A stretch of DNA of 34,767 bases from an uncultured Alphaproteobacteria bacterium (GCA_944392205.1 CALXVV010000017.1:1-34767), one strand, 5' to 3'; shown: positions 16,161 to 23,802, numbered from the stretch's first letter. The notes: a model not told the origin generated them from the sequence alone. Program-made: numbers and translations.

Positions 16161-17132
16161 CTAGGCTGTCTTGTTAATCAGGACACCTTGCAAAGAGGCA
16201 TTGGACATGGTCATGTTGCCTGCCCAACCGATAATCTTATACAAAGCATCTTGGTTAACTGCCATACGCTCACCGCCGATGACTTTCATATCTCTGTCTT
16301 TGTGCGGACGCAGATACAAATAGTCAGTATTAAGGAAGTAAATCTTATCATTCGGGCAATGACCGTTTTGGCCGCCGTCACAAATCAAATCTGCTCCTTT
16401 GAACTTGATGCTGGTGAAACCGGCGTCAGCCAATTTGTTGTCTGAATAACGCTGCTGCGGCAACAAGGTTGCTTCATAGATGCCGTAAATGTCGTTGTTG
16501 CAGATAATCAAATCTGGTTTGTCGGTTCCGCGGCAGAGAGACATATACATCTTATCCATAGCGGCGTGGATGTTGTCGGTGTTCAAGGCCTCGGTCATTT
16601 GGGTGGATTTGTTTCTCCAAAACTCATTGCCTGCTGTGGCACGGTTAATGCCGCCAACAGTACCGGTGGTCGGAGTATCGGCTACCAACAAGGCCAGACC
16701 GCCAATCTCCTTACCGGAAGAACCGGTACCATCGCTGTAGATGGCGGCAGACATTTTGTTGCCGATGGTCTTGATGGCGTTTTCTACACGTTTCTCAAAA
16801 AGATCAACAATGCGTTCTTTGCCGGAGTTCTTCAAAAGATCCTCACCGGAAATGGCTACCGGAACCGCACAGAGTTTGAGGCTGTATTCTGCCGCCGTAA
16901 ACAACTGTTTGGGCGTGTATTCAATGGTATCATAACCTGAATACCAGGTCAGATCTCCTTCGCCGTACTCCAGCTCTTCCACAATTTTGGAACCGCCTGA
17001 AATCGGACGGATTTTTCCTTTGCTCTTTAGGCGACGCAAAAGAGCGTTGTTGTTTGTCATATTGTCAGCCAACTGACCTGAGCGGCTGGCAATCGTCGAT
17101 GTTAAGACATCATCAAAATCAGGATTAGACAT
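16161..17132 (-). CDS. major capsid protein
   Basis: 323 residues, the expected length for an HK97-fold coat protein without a fused prohead domain. The N-terminus (FDDVLTSTIASRSGQLADNM, NNALLRRLKSKGKIRPISGG) is a typical coat opening. The middle has the DTIEYTPKQLFTAAEYSLKL and ISGEDLLKNSG regions and GIYEATLLPQQRYSDNKLAD. The end has YKIIGWAGNMTMSNASLQGV. It follows the scaffold gene at 46 bases and ends at a strong terminator. It also contains no visible signal for cleavage. It may depend on the GroES-like gene upstream for folding. Confidence 0.92.
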   Translation of the reverse strand: MSNPDFDDVLTSTIASRSGQLADNMTNNNALLRRLKSKGKIRPISGGSKIVEELEYGEGDLTWYSGYDTIEYTPKQLFTAAEYSLKLCAVPVAISGEDLLKNSGKERIVDLFEKRVENAIKTIGNKMSAAIYSDGTGSSGKEIGGLALLVADTPTTGTVGGINRATAGNEFWRNKSTQMTEALNTDNIHAAMDKMYMSLCRGTDKPDLIICNNDIYGIYEATLLPQQRYSDNKLADAGFTSIKFKGADLICDGGQNGHCPNDKIYFLNTDYLYLRPHKDRDMKVIGGERMAVNQDALYKIIGWAGNMTMSNASLQGVLINKTA

Positions 17133-17178
17133 TTATTTTCCTTTTACTTAAAAATTTAGGGTTAAAAAATCAAAAGAC

Positions 17179-17844
17179 TTATTCGTAGTCTGCCAACTTT
17201 AGCTCCAAAACCTCACGCGTGGTGAGTTTGGATAAATCACGGTTGGAGTTTTTGCCTTTGGGAGAAAACGAAGCTTCTTTGGCTTTTTTGCTCTCGGCAA
17301 TCTGCTCTTCCTCTATGGTTTTGGCTCTGAACTCGTCTACAAAACGGCTGAATTTGCTGTTTAGCTCCTCAAGCCGTTCCAACAACGGCGCAACATCTAC
17401 TGCTGCGGTTGGTTGGATGGGGGCTCCCAAATGAACGCCATAAGCTTTGGCCAGAGTTTGCAAGGTGCCAAACGGGTCTTTTTCCAGGTCGTCATCTATT
17501 TTGGCCATGGTTTCTACCCAATCTTTGGCTTTGCAAATTCCCAAGCGCCCTAATCTGGCAGAACGAGCACTGAAGGCATCATCCAACCAGCGGCGATTGT
17601 TGAGCTCATTATTTAAGCGCGAAAATCCTTTCTCGGTCTCGCTCTCCCGTTCATGCAGGTACCTGCGCATCTCGGGCGGAAGAGACTTGAAGCATTCCGC
17701 ATATTCTTTTTTATATGACCGCGGCGGAAGCAAAAATTCATCTTCTTCCGGTGGGCAAATTTGCTGCTCTTGCTCTTTTTTGGCGGCTTCAGCAACTGCC
17801 CGGTCATATTGACGTTCTAATTCTTTTCTTAGTTCACTGGTCAT
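17179..17844 (-). CDS. phage scaffolding protein
   Basis: A highly charged, helical protein of 221 residues directly ahead of the capsid gene, the standard place of a scaffold. Residues about 40-150 show a pattern known in alphaproteobacterial phage scaffolds: CFKSLPPEMRRYLHERESET, then WLDDAFSARSARLGRLGICK and DDDLEKDPFGTLQTLAKAYG. A second coiled coil (LLERLEELNSKFSRFVDEFR) and a basic tail follow. ATG 17844 overlaps the previous stop (ATGA) and has AAGGAG at 9 bases; a TTG two codons earlier is too close to that site. Confidence 0.8.
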   Translation of the reverse strand: MTSELRKELERQYDRAVAEAAKKEQEQQICPPEEDEFLLPPRSYKKEYAECFKSLPPEMRRYLHERESETEKGFSRLNNELNNRRWLDDAFSARSARLGRLGICKAKDWVETMAKIDDDLEKDPFGTLQTLAKAYGVHLGAPIQPTAAVDVAPLLERLEELNSKFSRFVDEFRAKTIEEEQIAESKKAKEASFSPKGKNSNRDLSKLTTREVLELKLADYE

Positions 17845-18065
17845 TTCCAAATACTCCTTTTATAATTATGAATGAAGTCAGAGAAAAGCTCTTCTCTCTG
17901 AACTTTTTCGTTATGCCGACGCCGCTGTTGCAGCCAGGCCTCGGAATAATCTTGTGAGAGGGACAAATCGTTGTCCCGCAAATATCTGTCAAGCCCGGCG
18001 TTTGATGAAACAACCGAGCCATCTGGCAGCAGCAAGCTGTCCGTCCACTCTTTGGTGAAATACAT
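17841..18065 (-). CDS. small phage head-region protein
   Basis: 74 residues, unknown. It is acidic to neutral and helical, with FTKEWTDSLLLPDGSVVSSN, LDRYLRDNDLSLSQDYSEAW and QQRRRHNEKVQREELFSDFI. GGAGAA lies before the ATG at 18065, and the TGA overlaps the scaffold ATG, so the two are co-translated. The overlapping frame at 17834-18079 is Cys/Arg-rich and not protein-like. It may be an accessory head-assembly factor. It now lies just after a duplicated terminator, so its expression could be reduced. Confidence 0.75.
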   Translation of the reverse strand: MYFTKEWTDSLLLPDGSVVSSNAGLDRYLRDNDLSLSQDYSEAWLQQRRRHNEKVQREELFSDFIHNYKRSIWK

Positions 18066-18079
18066 CTGATTCTCCGCAT

Positions 18080-18118
18080 AAAAATATCGGCGTTTTATAA
18101 AAAACGCCGATATGCTCT
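18080..18118 (-). terminator. hairpin terminator and repeat copy 1
   Basis: A perfect 13-bp stem (18084-18096 with 18101-18113, loop ATAA) is followed on the minus strand by TTTTA. Bases 18087-18118 match 19176-19207 as an imperfect direct repeat ending in CCGATATGCTCT. It closes the two-gene insert. Confidence 0.75.
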
Positions 18119-18143
18119 CTTTGTTTGATGCTTTATTATGTTA

Positions 18144-18557
18144 TTACTCTTTACATAAAGAAGGGTATTGCCAATGTCCTGAAAGCTTTCCACACTCAGA
18201 TATTTTAAACTCAAAACGACAACTTTTGTTATCTAAATTCCAAGCTTTGTTGTTGTTTTGACAAATAACAAAAAAGTCATCAATTGAAAGGCAATGTTTA
18301 TTTATTGAACGACAACTTTCCATTTTTTTGACTTGTTCTGCTGTTAATTCAATGCATCCGAATTTTTTGTTCCAAACCAAACAATCTTGTCGGCAACGGC
18401 CTTCTTCTTCATCCCAAACACCTCCTGTTTCCAAACAGGCTCCTTTATCATTAAAAAAGATATACAGAACTCCCAACAACGGAGTTACCATGATAGTTAT
18501 CAGAAATATAACAACTATGATGTTCAGAATTTTTCTTATTGATATCATATTCACCAA
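18144..18557 (-). CDS. membrane-anchored Cys-rich protein of the accessory insert
   Basis: 137 residues: a basic start, one membrane helix (about 10-35), then a Cys-rich outer part. Three loops share one spacing: C41-x3-GG-x-W-x6-C55, C99-x3-NK-x-W-x6-C113 and C122-x3-SG-x-W-x5-C135, with further cysteines at 59, 68, 82 and 89. This suggests repeated disulfide loops in the periplasm. The first loop has exactly the spacing of the host protein at 4472-4873. The GTG at 18557 overlaps the preceding stop (GTGA). It could be an immunity protein for its partner or an envelope protein; no family is recognised. Confidence 0.75.
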   Translation of the reverse strand: MVNMISIRKILNIIVVIFLITIMVTPLLGVLYIFFNDKGACLETGGVWDEEEGRCRQDCLVWNKKFGCIELTAEQVKKMESCRSINKHCLSIDDFFVICQNNNKAWNLDNKSCRFEFKISECGKLSGHWQYPSLCKE

Positions 18558-19153
18558 TATTCCTCTGGTAATTTAGGATTTTTCCATCTAAAATCCGCAC
18601 ACGCATCTTGGGCAGAAATACCAATATTTTTATCAGCTCTATTTCTACCTATTTGATTAATATTTAAATCATGGTTCATGTCTTTAATGGCATTTTGTAT
18701 TGGCATTCTTTTATATGTTGTATTTCGTACTAAGTCAACAACTTCCTTTCCCGTGCCTAAAATATGAGAAGTTGCTTTTCCAAAAACTCCTTGTTTCGTC
18801 GCATTATAATTAGCCTTACAATGATAATAATCATCTAAGTTTTTATAATTATGCTTATGCATCAAAAAATATTCATTACTCATAGCCTCTGCTGCGTTTT
18901 TTATTTGAGAGGCAAAATTATGGATGTTGTTTGTAGTGTTTTCTTTTAATGCTGAGTTATTGTTATGTTGTATACTTTTACTCCCTATTTCATTATTATT
19001 TGTTTCCCGTGTCATTTGATCTTGAGGGGTATCTTTATAAGCTGTCTGTTGCTCGTTTTTCTTAACTGATGCATCGTATACTTGATATAAATGCTGGCGA
19101 CGTTTTTCTTGTTCTTCGGGTGTCTCTCCGAATGAATTAGTATATATTCCCAT
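18551..19153 (-). CDS. accessory-insert protein with conserved C-terminal domain, effector candidate
   Basis: 200 residues. The first 100 are polar and Asn/Gln-rich with low complexity (QHNNNSALKENTTNNIHNF). The last 100 look like a folded domain with DDYYHCKANY at 107-116, NQIGR at 166-170, C185 with DFRWKNP and LPEEYW at the end. From memory, similar HCKANY...N..GR...C..FR...LP..Y domains occur at the C-terminus of Rhs-type or other secreted proteins, but I cannot name one. It has no signal peptide. It is co-translated with a Cys-rich membrane protein, which suits an effector-immunity pair; a structural or lysogenic-conversion role is the alternative. Confidence 0.7.
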   Translation of the reverse strand: MGIYTNSFGETPEEQEKRRQHLYQVYDASVKKNEQQTAYKDTPQDQMTRETNNNEIGSKSIQHNNNSALKENTTNNIHNFASQIKNAAEAMSNEYFLMHKHNYKNLDDYYHCKANYNATKQGVFGKATSHILGTGKEVVDLVRNTTYKRMPIQNAIKDMNHDLNINQIGRNRADKNIGISAQDACADFRWKNPKLPEEYW

Positions 19154-19175
19154 TTTTTATCCTTTGCTATTTTAG

Positions 19176-19207
19176 TCGGTGTTTTTTTATAAAACCCGAT
19201 ATGCTCT
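19176..19207. repeat. repeat copy 2, degenerate terminator hairpin
   Basis: An imperfect direct copy of 18087-18118, with a hairpin TCGG-G-TTTT/AAAAC-ACCGA on the minus strand and an A/T-rich loop. It overlaps the stop codon of the 69-residue gene. The two copies bracket exactly the two-gene insert. Confidence 0.75.
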
Positions 19208-19415
19208 AAATAAATTCAACCAAAATTTGTTTGTAGGCGTCTTCCGTGCTCGGTTTTGCCGCAATTTTATCATTTATCAGCGCCAAAACCTTTGCCTTGC
19301 CCAATGAGGCTGAAATGGCCGCTGTCGGCGATTCATTCTGAACCGCCAACTTTCTGGCCTCTTCCAACTCTTCTAATATATCCTCAAAAGTTAATTTGCT
19401 CTTTTTGATGGTCAT
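19206..19415 (-). CDS. small helical phage protein, terminase-small-like motif
   Basis: 69 residues, helical. The stretch TFEDILEELEEARKLAVQNE followed by AAISASLGKAKVLALINDKI resembles a segment common in small terminase subunits and related proteins (xELxEARxxAxxxGxxxAAVxAxxxKAxLLGL). It is too short to be a full small terminase and lies after the portal gene, not before terL, so the name is not assigned. AGGAG precedes the ATG at 19415. The stop at 19206-19208 abuts the repeat that begins the accessory insert, leaving open whether its 3' end was altered. Confidence 0.65.
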   Translation of the reverse strand: MTIKKSKLTFEDILEELEEARKLAVQNESPTAAISASLGKAKVLALINDKIAAKPSTEDAYKQILVEFI

Positions 19416-19426
19416 TGGCTTTGCTC

Positions 19427-21346
19427 CTAAAATCCTTTGACAAGGCCGGTGCTGATGTTGGTATCTACTTTCTTGGACGGTACCGGCAACGGCTCTTTCT
19501 CATGAATCACAACCGGATTGCTTTTGTCTGCCTGTTTCTTCCTTTCATCTGAGAGCTGCTGAACTTTTAGACCGCTTTGCAATCTCATCTCTTGCTCGGT
19601 CAGCCGCAACTTGGCTTCCTCGCTCTTGGCCTTGATATCAAGCTCTCTCGATTTTAGCTGATTCTTCTCTCTTTCTATGGCCAATTTATCTTGCTCTATT
19701 TGCAACTGCTGATTCGGCTGCGGCTGTTCTGGCTTGGAGAGCTCGGCGGCAACATCGTTAAACACTTTCTCTATCACCGCCTCAAACGGACGTGCTTTCG
19801 GCAGAGCTGCACAAACAGCTTCTATCATGCTCTTGTATAGCGGCAGCAACAACGGCTGTTGGCTCACGTTTGGCAACGCCGCTACGACCAACTCGTTGAT
19901 GGATTTGATGCCTTCTAAAATCTTTTTGGCCTCTTCATCGGCATTGAAAACATTGTCGTTTTCAATATCCAGGCACATGCCTCGCATTTTCTCATCTTTG
20001 AGCAAAGCAACCGCGGCCAAAGCCTCAGGTGTTCCACGGTTTTCTGCCGGAAGAAAGGCAAGCAATGTCTGGGCCGAAAACTGCTCACAAATAATTTCTG
20101 CCTTGATGGCAAACAAATCTTTGATAAAGCGTTGCATATCATTTTGGCGGTCTTGATTGCGCAAGGTGCCGAAGTTGGTCTTTTTGGTGACGGCGGTTGC
20201 TGTCTCACTGCTGTTGGCACTGCCGCGCATGATGTCTGAAACTCCGGTGACTTCATAAATCTGAGTAATGACATCTTGGCGGCGAGCGGATAACTGCTCT
20301 AGGGCCGTGATATATTGCTCAATGGGAACAAAATCCAAAATTCCCTTCAAGCCGCCGGCATCTTTCAATCTTTGAAAATCTTTGGCGGCAACCAAAGTGA
20401 CATCCTTATTCAAAATACCAGCCAATTCCGGAAAAGAATTATCATAAGCACCGCTCACTTTTAAGGCCTGCATGGTCAGGCGCATTCTGGTATTTATCCC
20501 GTTGAGCTCACTTAGCAATTCCTTTATCAGGCAATAGTCCGGAACCGGAATAATGCTGTCGTTGGTCAGAGTGGCAAAAATCGGTTTTGGGCATGGAAAG
20601 AATCCGCTTACGCGCAAGGGATTTTCTGCAACTTTCAAAAAGTCATCCGTTTTTTCTTTGGCCAGCCAATAAACCTTGCGGCTTGGCTTGTCCCAGACCT
20701 CGTAGATGCAAACTTCTTTGTTCTCATAGTCTTTCTCATTTGCCTCCACCAGGTTGATACAAGCGGCCTCTCCGAAAATATCTATGGCCTCTTGTTTGGT
20801 CATGAAAATCTTGCGGGCAATCCAGCTCACATCTTCCCAAATGCCGACTTGGTCGCAATCTGCCAAAAAATGCTCCGGGTTAACATATTCGGAAATGACT
20901 TTTTCGGAGCTTTTTACCTCGATGGTTTTATCCGGCACAAAGGCGGCCGGAATTTGTTTGAACTCCGGCTGATATCTCTCCCAGATAATGCCGCAACCGC
21001 TGATTAAAAAGTCATTGCGCGCATATTTTATGATGCTGTCAAAATCAAATTGCTGCAAATCCCACTCAAGCGCTTTGGTCAAAATATCGCAGGCAAGTTT
21101 CTCCGCCTTGTTGGCTGATTTGTTGCCGCGCTCAATATATGGTTTGGGTTGTTTGAAATAGAGAAAGGGCTTGAGTGTTTCAACCGTTGACCAAAAAATG
21201 TTATAGTGTCCGTCTCTGCGGCTCATGCCCCTGTTGTCTTTATAAAACTCTCTGGTCTCTTTTATCAGCTCATAATAATCATGATACTTTTTTTCCGCGA
21301 CGGAAATTTTTTTCAGCCATTTCTCAACTTCTTGCTGTTTAGTCAT
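19427..21346 (-). CDS. portal protein
   Basis: The dodecameric DNA gate at one capsid vertex. It has 639 residues, in the range of podovirus portals. Visible are the N-terminal helices (QEVEKWLKKISVAEKKYHDY), the stem-forming SELNGINTRMRLTMQALKVS region near 286, LEQLSARRQDVITQIYEVTG with VSDIMRGSANSSETATAVTK, and a long C-terminal coiled coil (QLQIEQDKLAIEREKNQLKS) that may form a barrel. ATG 21346 overlaps the co-chaperonin stop by 8 bases and has AGGAG at 9 bases; a TTG two codons earlier is less likely. Confidence 0.92.
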   Translation of the reverse strand: MTKQQEVEKWLKKISVAEKKYHDYYELIKETREFYKDNRGMSRRDGHYNIFWSTVETLKPFLYFKQPKPYIERGNKSANKAEKLACDILTKALEWDLQQFDFDSIIKYARNDFLISGCGIIWERYQPEFKQIPAAFVPDKTIEVKSSEKVISEYVNPEHFLADCDQVGIWEDVSWIARKIFMTKQEAIDIFGEAACINLVEANEKDYENKEVCIYEVWDKPSRKVYWLAKEKTDDFLKVAENPLRVSGFFPCPKPIFATLTNDSIIPVPDYCLIKELLSELNGINTRMRLTMQALKVSGAYDNSFPELAGILNKDVTLVAAKDFQRLKDAGGLKGILDFVPIEQYITALEQLSARRQDVITQIYEVTGVSDIMRGSANSSETATAVTKKTNFGTLRNQDRQNDMQRFIKDLFAIKAEIICEQFSAQTLLAFLPAENRGTPEALAAVALLKDEKMRGMCLDIENDNVFNADEEAKKILEGIKSINELVVAALPNVSQQPLLLPLYKSMIEAVCAALPKARPFEAVIEKVFNDVAAELSKPEQPQPNQQLQIEQDKLAIEREKNQLKSRELDIKAKSEEAKLRLTEQEMRLQSGLKVQQLSDERKKQADKSNPVVIHEKEPLPVPSKKVDTNISTGLVKGF

Positions 21347-21596
21347 TTTCAAATACTCCTAGTAAAGAATTCTCACGCACGACAACAACATCAGGATCAT
21401 AAGAGGGAAGCTCATCAAAAACGTGAAACAAAACTCTGTCCCCAACCTTGACGCTTTTGACGCTTGGGCCCACACTCTCGACCACGCCGACGGTGCGCTC
21501 ATAATCATGGTCATCGGTTAAAATAATACCGCCCTTGGTGGCGGTGTCTTTTGCATCAAGCCGAATAAAAACTCGGTCCATTATTGCTTTTACCAT
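21339..21596 (-). CDS. phage GroES-like co-chaperonin
   Basis: 85 residues with the Cpn10 pattern throughout: IMDRVFIRLDAKDTATKGGI opens the fold, the mobile loop keeps the hydrophobic GGIIL needed to bind GroEL, then VGVVESVGPSVKSVKVGDRV and LFHVFDELPSY and the closing VVVRENSLLGVFE. It is slightly shorter than GroES (97). It would act with host GroEL on capsid or other virion proteins, as T4 gp31 does. It overlaps terL by 7 bases and the portal gene by 8, so it is an integral part of the head operon. No groEL lies near it. Confidence 0.9.
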   Translation of the reverse strand: MVKAIMDRVFIRLDAKDTATKGGIILTDDHDYERTVGVVESVGPSVKSVKVGDRVLFHVFDELPSYDPDVVVVRENSLLGVFEND

Positions 21597-23098
21597 TCAA
21601 CACTCCTTGATTGTGCTTTAAATAAATCTTCAAATGTCACCTGCCCGTTGCCGTACAATCTCGGTTGGCCGGTGTCATATACCGGCTCGGCAAAAGTGAG
21701 AGCCAAGGCATCGCCCTTGTCGGGAGAGCGGCCTAAGCGTTTTTTCAACTCATCTTTTTCTTCCAGGCGCAGGCGGCCTCTTTGGTCATATTTTTTATTA
21801 ATGTAAGTCAAATCATCCAAAAGTTCTTCATCTTGCGGCAGCTCCACCGGTGGCTTTTGGTCCAGCCAGTGTCTTATCTCATCCCACATCTCGGCACGGC
21901 GGTTATAATAACGCTCGTCGTTTAGGGCTTTCTCTCCAAAATAGACACCGCGGATAATCTCACCATAACCGCGGTCTTTTAAGATATCATACACACCAGC
22001 TCCCTGCCCGCCGACATCCATAAATATTCGATAGGGCTGATATTGGCGGATGAAATTGGTGGTGACATTGGCAACCTCCACATTATCCAATTTCTTATAA
22101 GTTTCAAATTTCATACACCAACGCCCGCGTCTGAAACAAAATGAGGTCTTGTCATCGCCAAAGCGGGCAATATCCAGCCCAATGACCAAAGGAGAAGTTG
22201 AAGAATCTATCTTTTTTACAAAAGCCTCCTTAACCCTTTGAGAGGATATCAACTTATAATTTCCCTGCCTTATCGGCTCGCCAAGCCAGATGTGCTCATA
22301 GTCCTCGGGACTTTCACGCTTGCATTTTTCAGCCTGAAGTTTAAGTTCCTCCGGACAAAACGGGTTATCATAATAATTCACTTTGCGTACCAAAGTTCGC
22401 TCATCTGGTTTGCTGCCCACCAACACCCACAAAGGGTCATTCTCTTCTTCTCGGTTCATGGATATCCAAATCTCTGAGCCGTTTTTGCGAATGGTCGGGC
22501 TTAGGATGTTCCAAGATTTTTTGGTGATGGTGTGCGCTTCTTCTATCCAAGCAATATCCACACCTTCCAAAGATTTAATATTGTTTATATCTTGATCTCT
22601 TAGGCCTCTGAAGATAAAGCGCGTGCCGGTTACTTTGTTTTCTATTCTGTTTTCATAAATCTTATAATCGTTTAACCCCCAAGCAGAAATTCTGTCACAC
22701 AGCAATTTATAGACCGAATCTTTGATGCTGTCTTGGATCTCCCGCAGGCAGGCTATAAACAATTTTTTTTGCCGCCCCAAAAGAAGCAGACTGTCAGCAA
22801 AGGCATAAGATTTACCGCCGCCTCTGCCGCCATAATAAAACTTTACGCGCCAGGCCTCACTCAACAGTGGTTTGAAAACCTCGGCTATTTCTATCTTTAG
22901 CTCTTCTGATTTTTGAACTCGCTTTTTTGGTGCTTTGCGGCCGGAAGAAATGACTTCCCCAATGATGGTCTTTGCTTCCCTGGAGGCAGATTTTTTTATT
23001 TTCCTTGGGCTGCCTTTTTCTCTCTTGTTGACCATCATCGCGTCAGACTTTTCGACGCTCCCTCCCATTACCTTATTTCTTCCGGCTTTTGTTGTCAT
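21590..23098 (-). CDS. terminase large subunit (TerL, Terminase_3-like)
   Basis: The packaging motor and nuclease. 502 residues: Walker A GGRGGGKS at 90-97, Walker B VDIAWIEEAHT near 180, and coupling motif SMNREEENDPLW. The nuclease domain has the acidic motifs GLDIARFGDDKTS, FMDVGGQGAG and PDKGDALALTF. All key residues look intact. The first 65 residues are an unusual Lys/Arg/Ser-rich extension before the ATPase core (MTTKAGRNKVMGG ... KKRVQKSEELKIEI). No clear small terminase gene lies upstream. GGGAAG precedes the ATG at 23098, and an intrinsic terminator sits in its leader. Confidence 0.95.
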   Translation of the reverse strand: MTTKAGRNKVMGGSVEKSDAMMVNKREKGSPRKIKKSASREAKTIIGEVISSGRKAPKKRVQKSEELKIEIAEVFKPLLSEAWRVKFYYGGRGGGKSYAFADSLLLLGRQKKLFIACLREIQDSIKDSVYKLLCDRISAWGLNDYKIYENRIENKVTGTRFIFRGLRDQDINNIKSLEGVDIAWIEEAHTITKKSWNILSPTIRKNGSEIWISMNREEENDPLWVLVGSKPDERTLVRKVNYYDNPFCPEELKLQAEKCKRESPEDYEHIWLGEPIRQGNYKLISSQRVKEAFVKKIDSSTSPLVIGLDIARFGDDKTSFCFRRGRWCMKFETYKKLDNVEVANVTTNFIRQYQPYRIFMDVGGQGAGVYDILKDRGYGEIIRGVYFGEKALNDERYYNRRAEMWDEIRHWLDQKPPVELPQDEELLDDLTYINKKYDQRGRLRLEEKDELKKRLGRSPDKGDALALTFAEPVYDTGQPRLYGNGQVTFEDLFKAQSRSVEW

Positions 23099-23145
23099 TA
23101 TTCTTCCCTTTCTTTCTTAATCTCCCCTACCGATAAGTTCGGCAT

Positions 23146-23177
23146 AAAAAAACCGGCGCCTCAACATTGGCACCGGT
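23146..23177 (-). terminator. leader terminator ahead of terL
   Basis: On the minus strand ACCGGTGCC (23169-23177) pairs with GGCGCCGGT (23152-23160, one wobble), followed by TTTTTTTA. It lies between the late promoter (23226-23254) and terL, and also after the regulator gene at 23274. Confidence 0.85.
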
Positions 23178-23217
23178 AAATTAAAACTTTTCCCCGAAAG
23201 GATATACGAATTCTAGT

Positions 23218-23254
23218 ATACGTTTTTTGTATAACTTTTCTCCCCGTTTGTCAA
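23218..23254 (-). promoter_or_regulatory. late promoter with repressor operator
   Basis: On the minus strand TTGACA (23249-23254) is followed after 17 bases by TACAAA (23226-23231). The operator-like sequence ATACG-TTTTT-TGTAT (23218-23232, 9 of 10 half-site bases) covers the -10. A second, looser site (ATACG-AATTCT-AGTAT) lies at 23204-23219. The same sites flank the repressor gene. Confidence 0.6.
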
Positions 23255-23273
23255 GCCCTGTGGATAACTTTTG

Positions 23274-23723
23274 CTATTTCCTATATAATTCAAAGGCTTG
23301 CATCATATTCTTTAACGCCCAGCCATGACGATGCCGAAACATCTTCTCTACTTCTGCCGTATTGCGGCCAAAAAAAATTATCTCCATCACCGCTCTGTGA
23401 TTAACCCCTTCTTGCTCGCAAGCTTCTGCCCAATGCAAATAATCTTTCTTGCAGTGCATAAGATAATCCAGCGAATCGTTATTGAAACTGTCTACGTCTT
23501 GATGGTAACTGCGAGATATTTTCTCTGACCAAGATGATGTTCTCATTCTGCCGCCCCAGCAGATAAATTTATATCCCTGGCATAGCCTTACCGCTACTCT
23601 TTCAAACCCTTTTTCGCTGATATGACGCCAAATTCTGATATCTTGCAGGCGACGCCGATACAACAACGGCTCTGAAATTTCTTTCTTTTTCAGGCAATTT
23701 GAATGCGTTTTTGCGGTATTCAT
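23274..23723 (-). CDS. phage late regulator candidate, DUF6456-like
   Basis: 149 basic residues. After an N-terminal basic part (RRRLQDIRIWRHISEKGFER) come AVRLCQGYKF, a W-x(8) linker and the helical end EVEKMFRHRHGWALKNMMQA with FELYRK. From memory this order resembles the DUF6456 domain of alphaproteobacteria, found in the gene-transfer-agent activator GafA. The gene is the first of the leftward operon, has a repressor-covered promoter, and is followed by the late promoter and leader terminator, so it could be an activator or antiterminator of the late genes. A small terminase is the alternative. The GAGGAA site precedes the ATG at 23723. Confidence 0.6.
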   Translation of the reverse strand: MNTAKTHSNCLKKKEISEPLLYRRRLQDIRIWRHISEKGFERVAVRLCQGYKFICWGGRMRTSSWSEKISRSYHQDVDSFNNDSLDYLMHCKKDYLHWAEACEQEGVNHRAVMEIIFFGRNTAEVEKMFRHRHGWALKNMMQAFELYRK

Positions 23724-23773
23724 GGCATTTTTCCTCTTGTAAATAAAATATTAATAACTATTATAGTATATAT

Positions 23774-23802
23774 TAAATACGATTTGCGTATCGGCAAGTC
23801 AA
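23774..23802 (-). promoter_or_regulatory. leftward promoter with perfect operator O1
   Basis: On the minus strand TTGACT (23797-23802) and TATTTA (23774-23779) are 17 bases apart, driving the regulator gene. The perfect inverted repeat ATACG-ATTTG-CGTAT (23777-23791) fills the spacer and touches the -10, so repressor binding should block it. Confidence 0.7.

Noticed and set aside
16075..16164. 29-codon plus-strand frame with GGAGG just upstream
   Set aside because: It runs through the capsid-gene terminator and into the capsid stop, has no convincing promoter, and is antisense to the late operon. The ribosome-like site is probably chance.
17834..18079. 81-codon minus-strand frame overlapping the small head gene
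   Set aside because: It is in the wrong frame relative to a 74-residue gene with a better ribosome site and an ATGA link to the scaffold. Its translation is Cys/Arg-rich and not protein-like.
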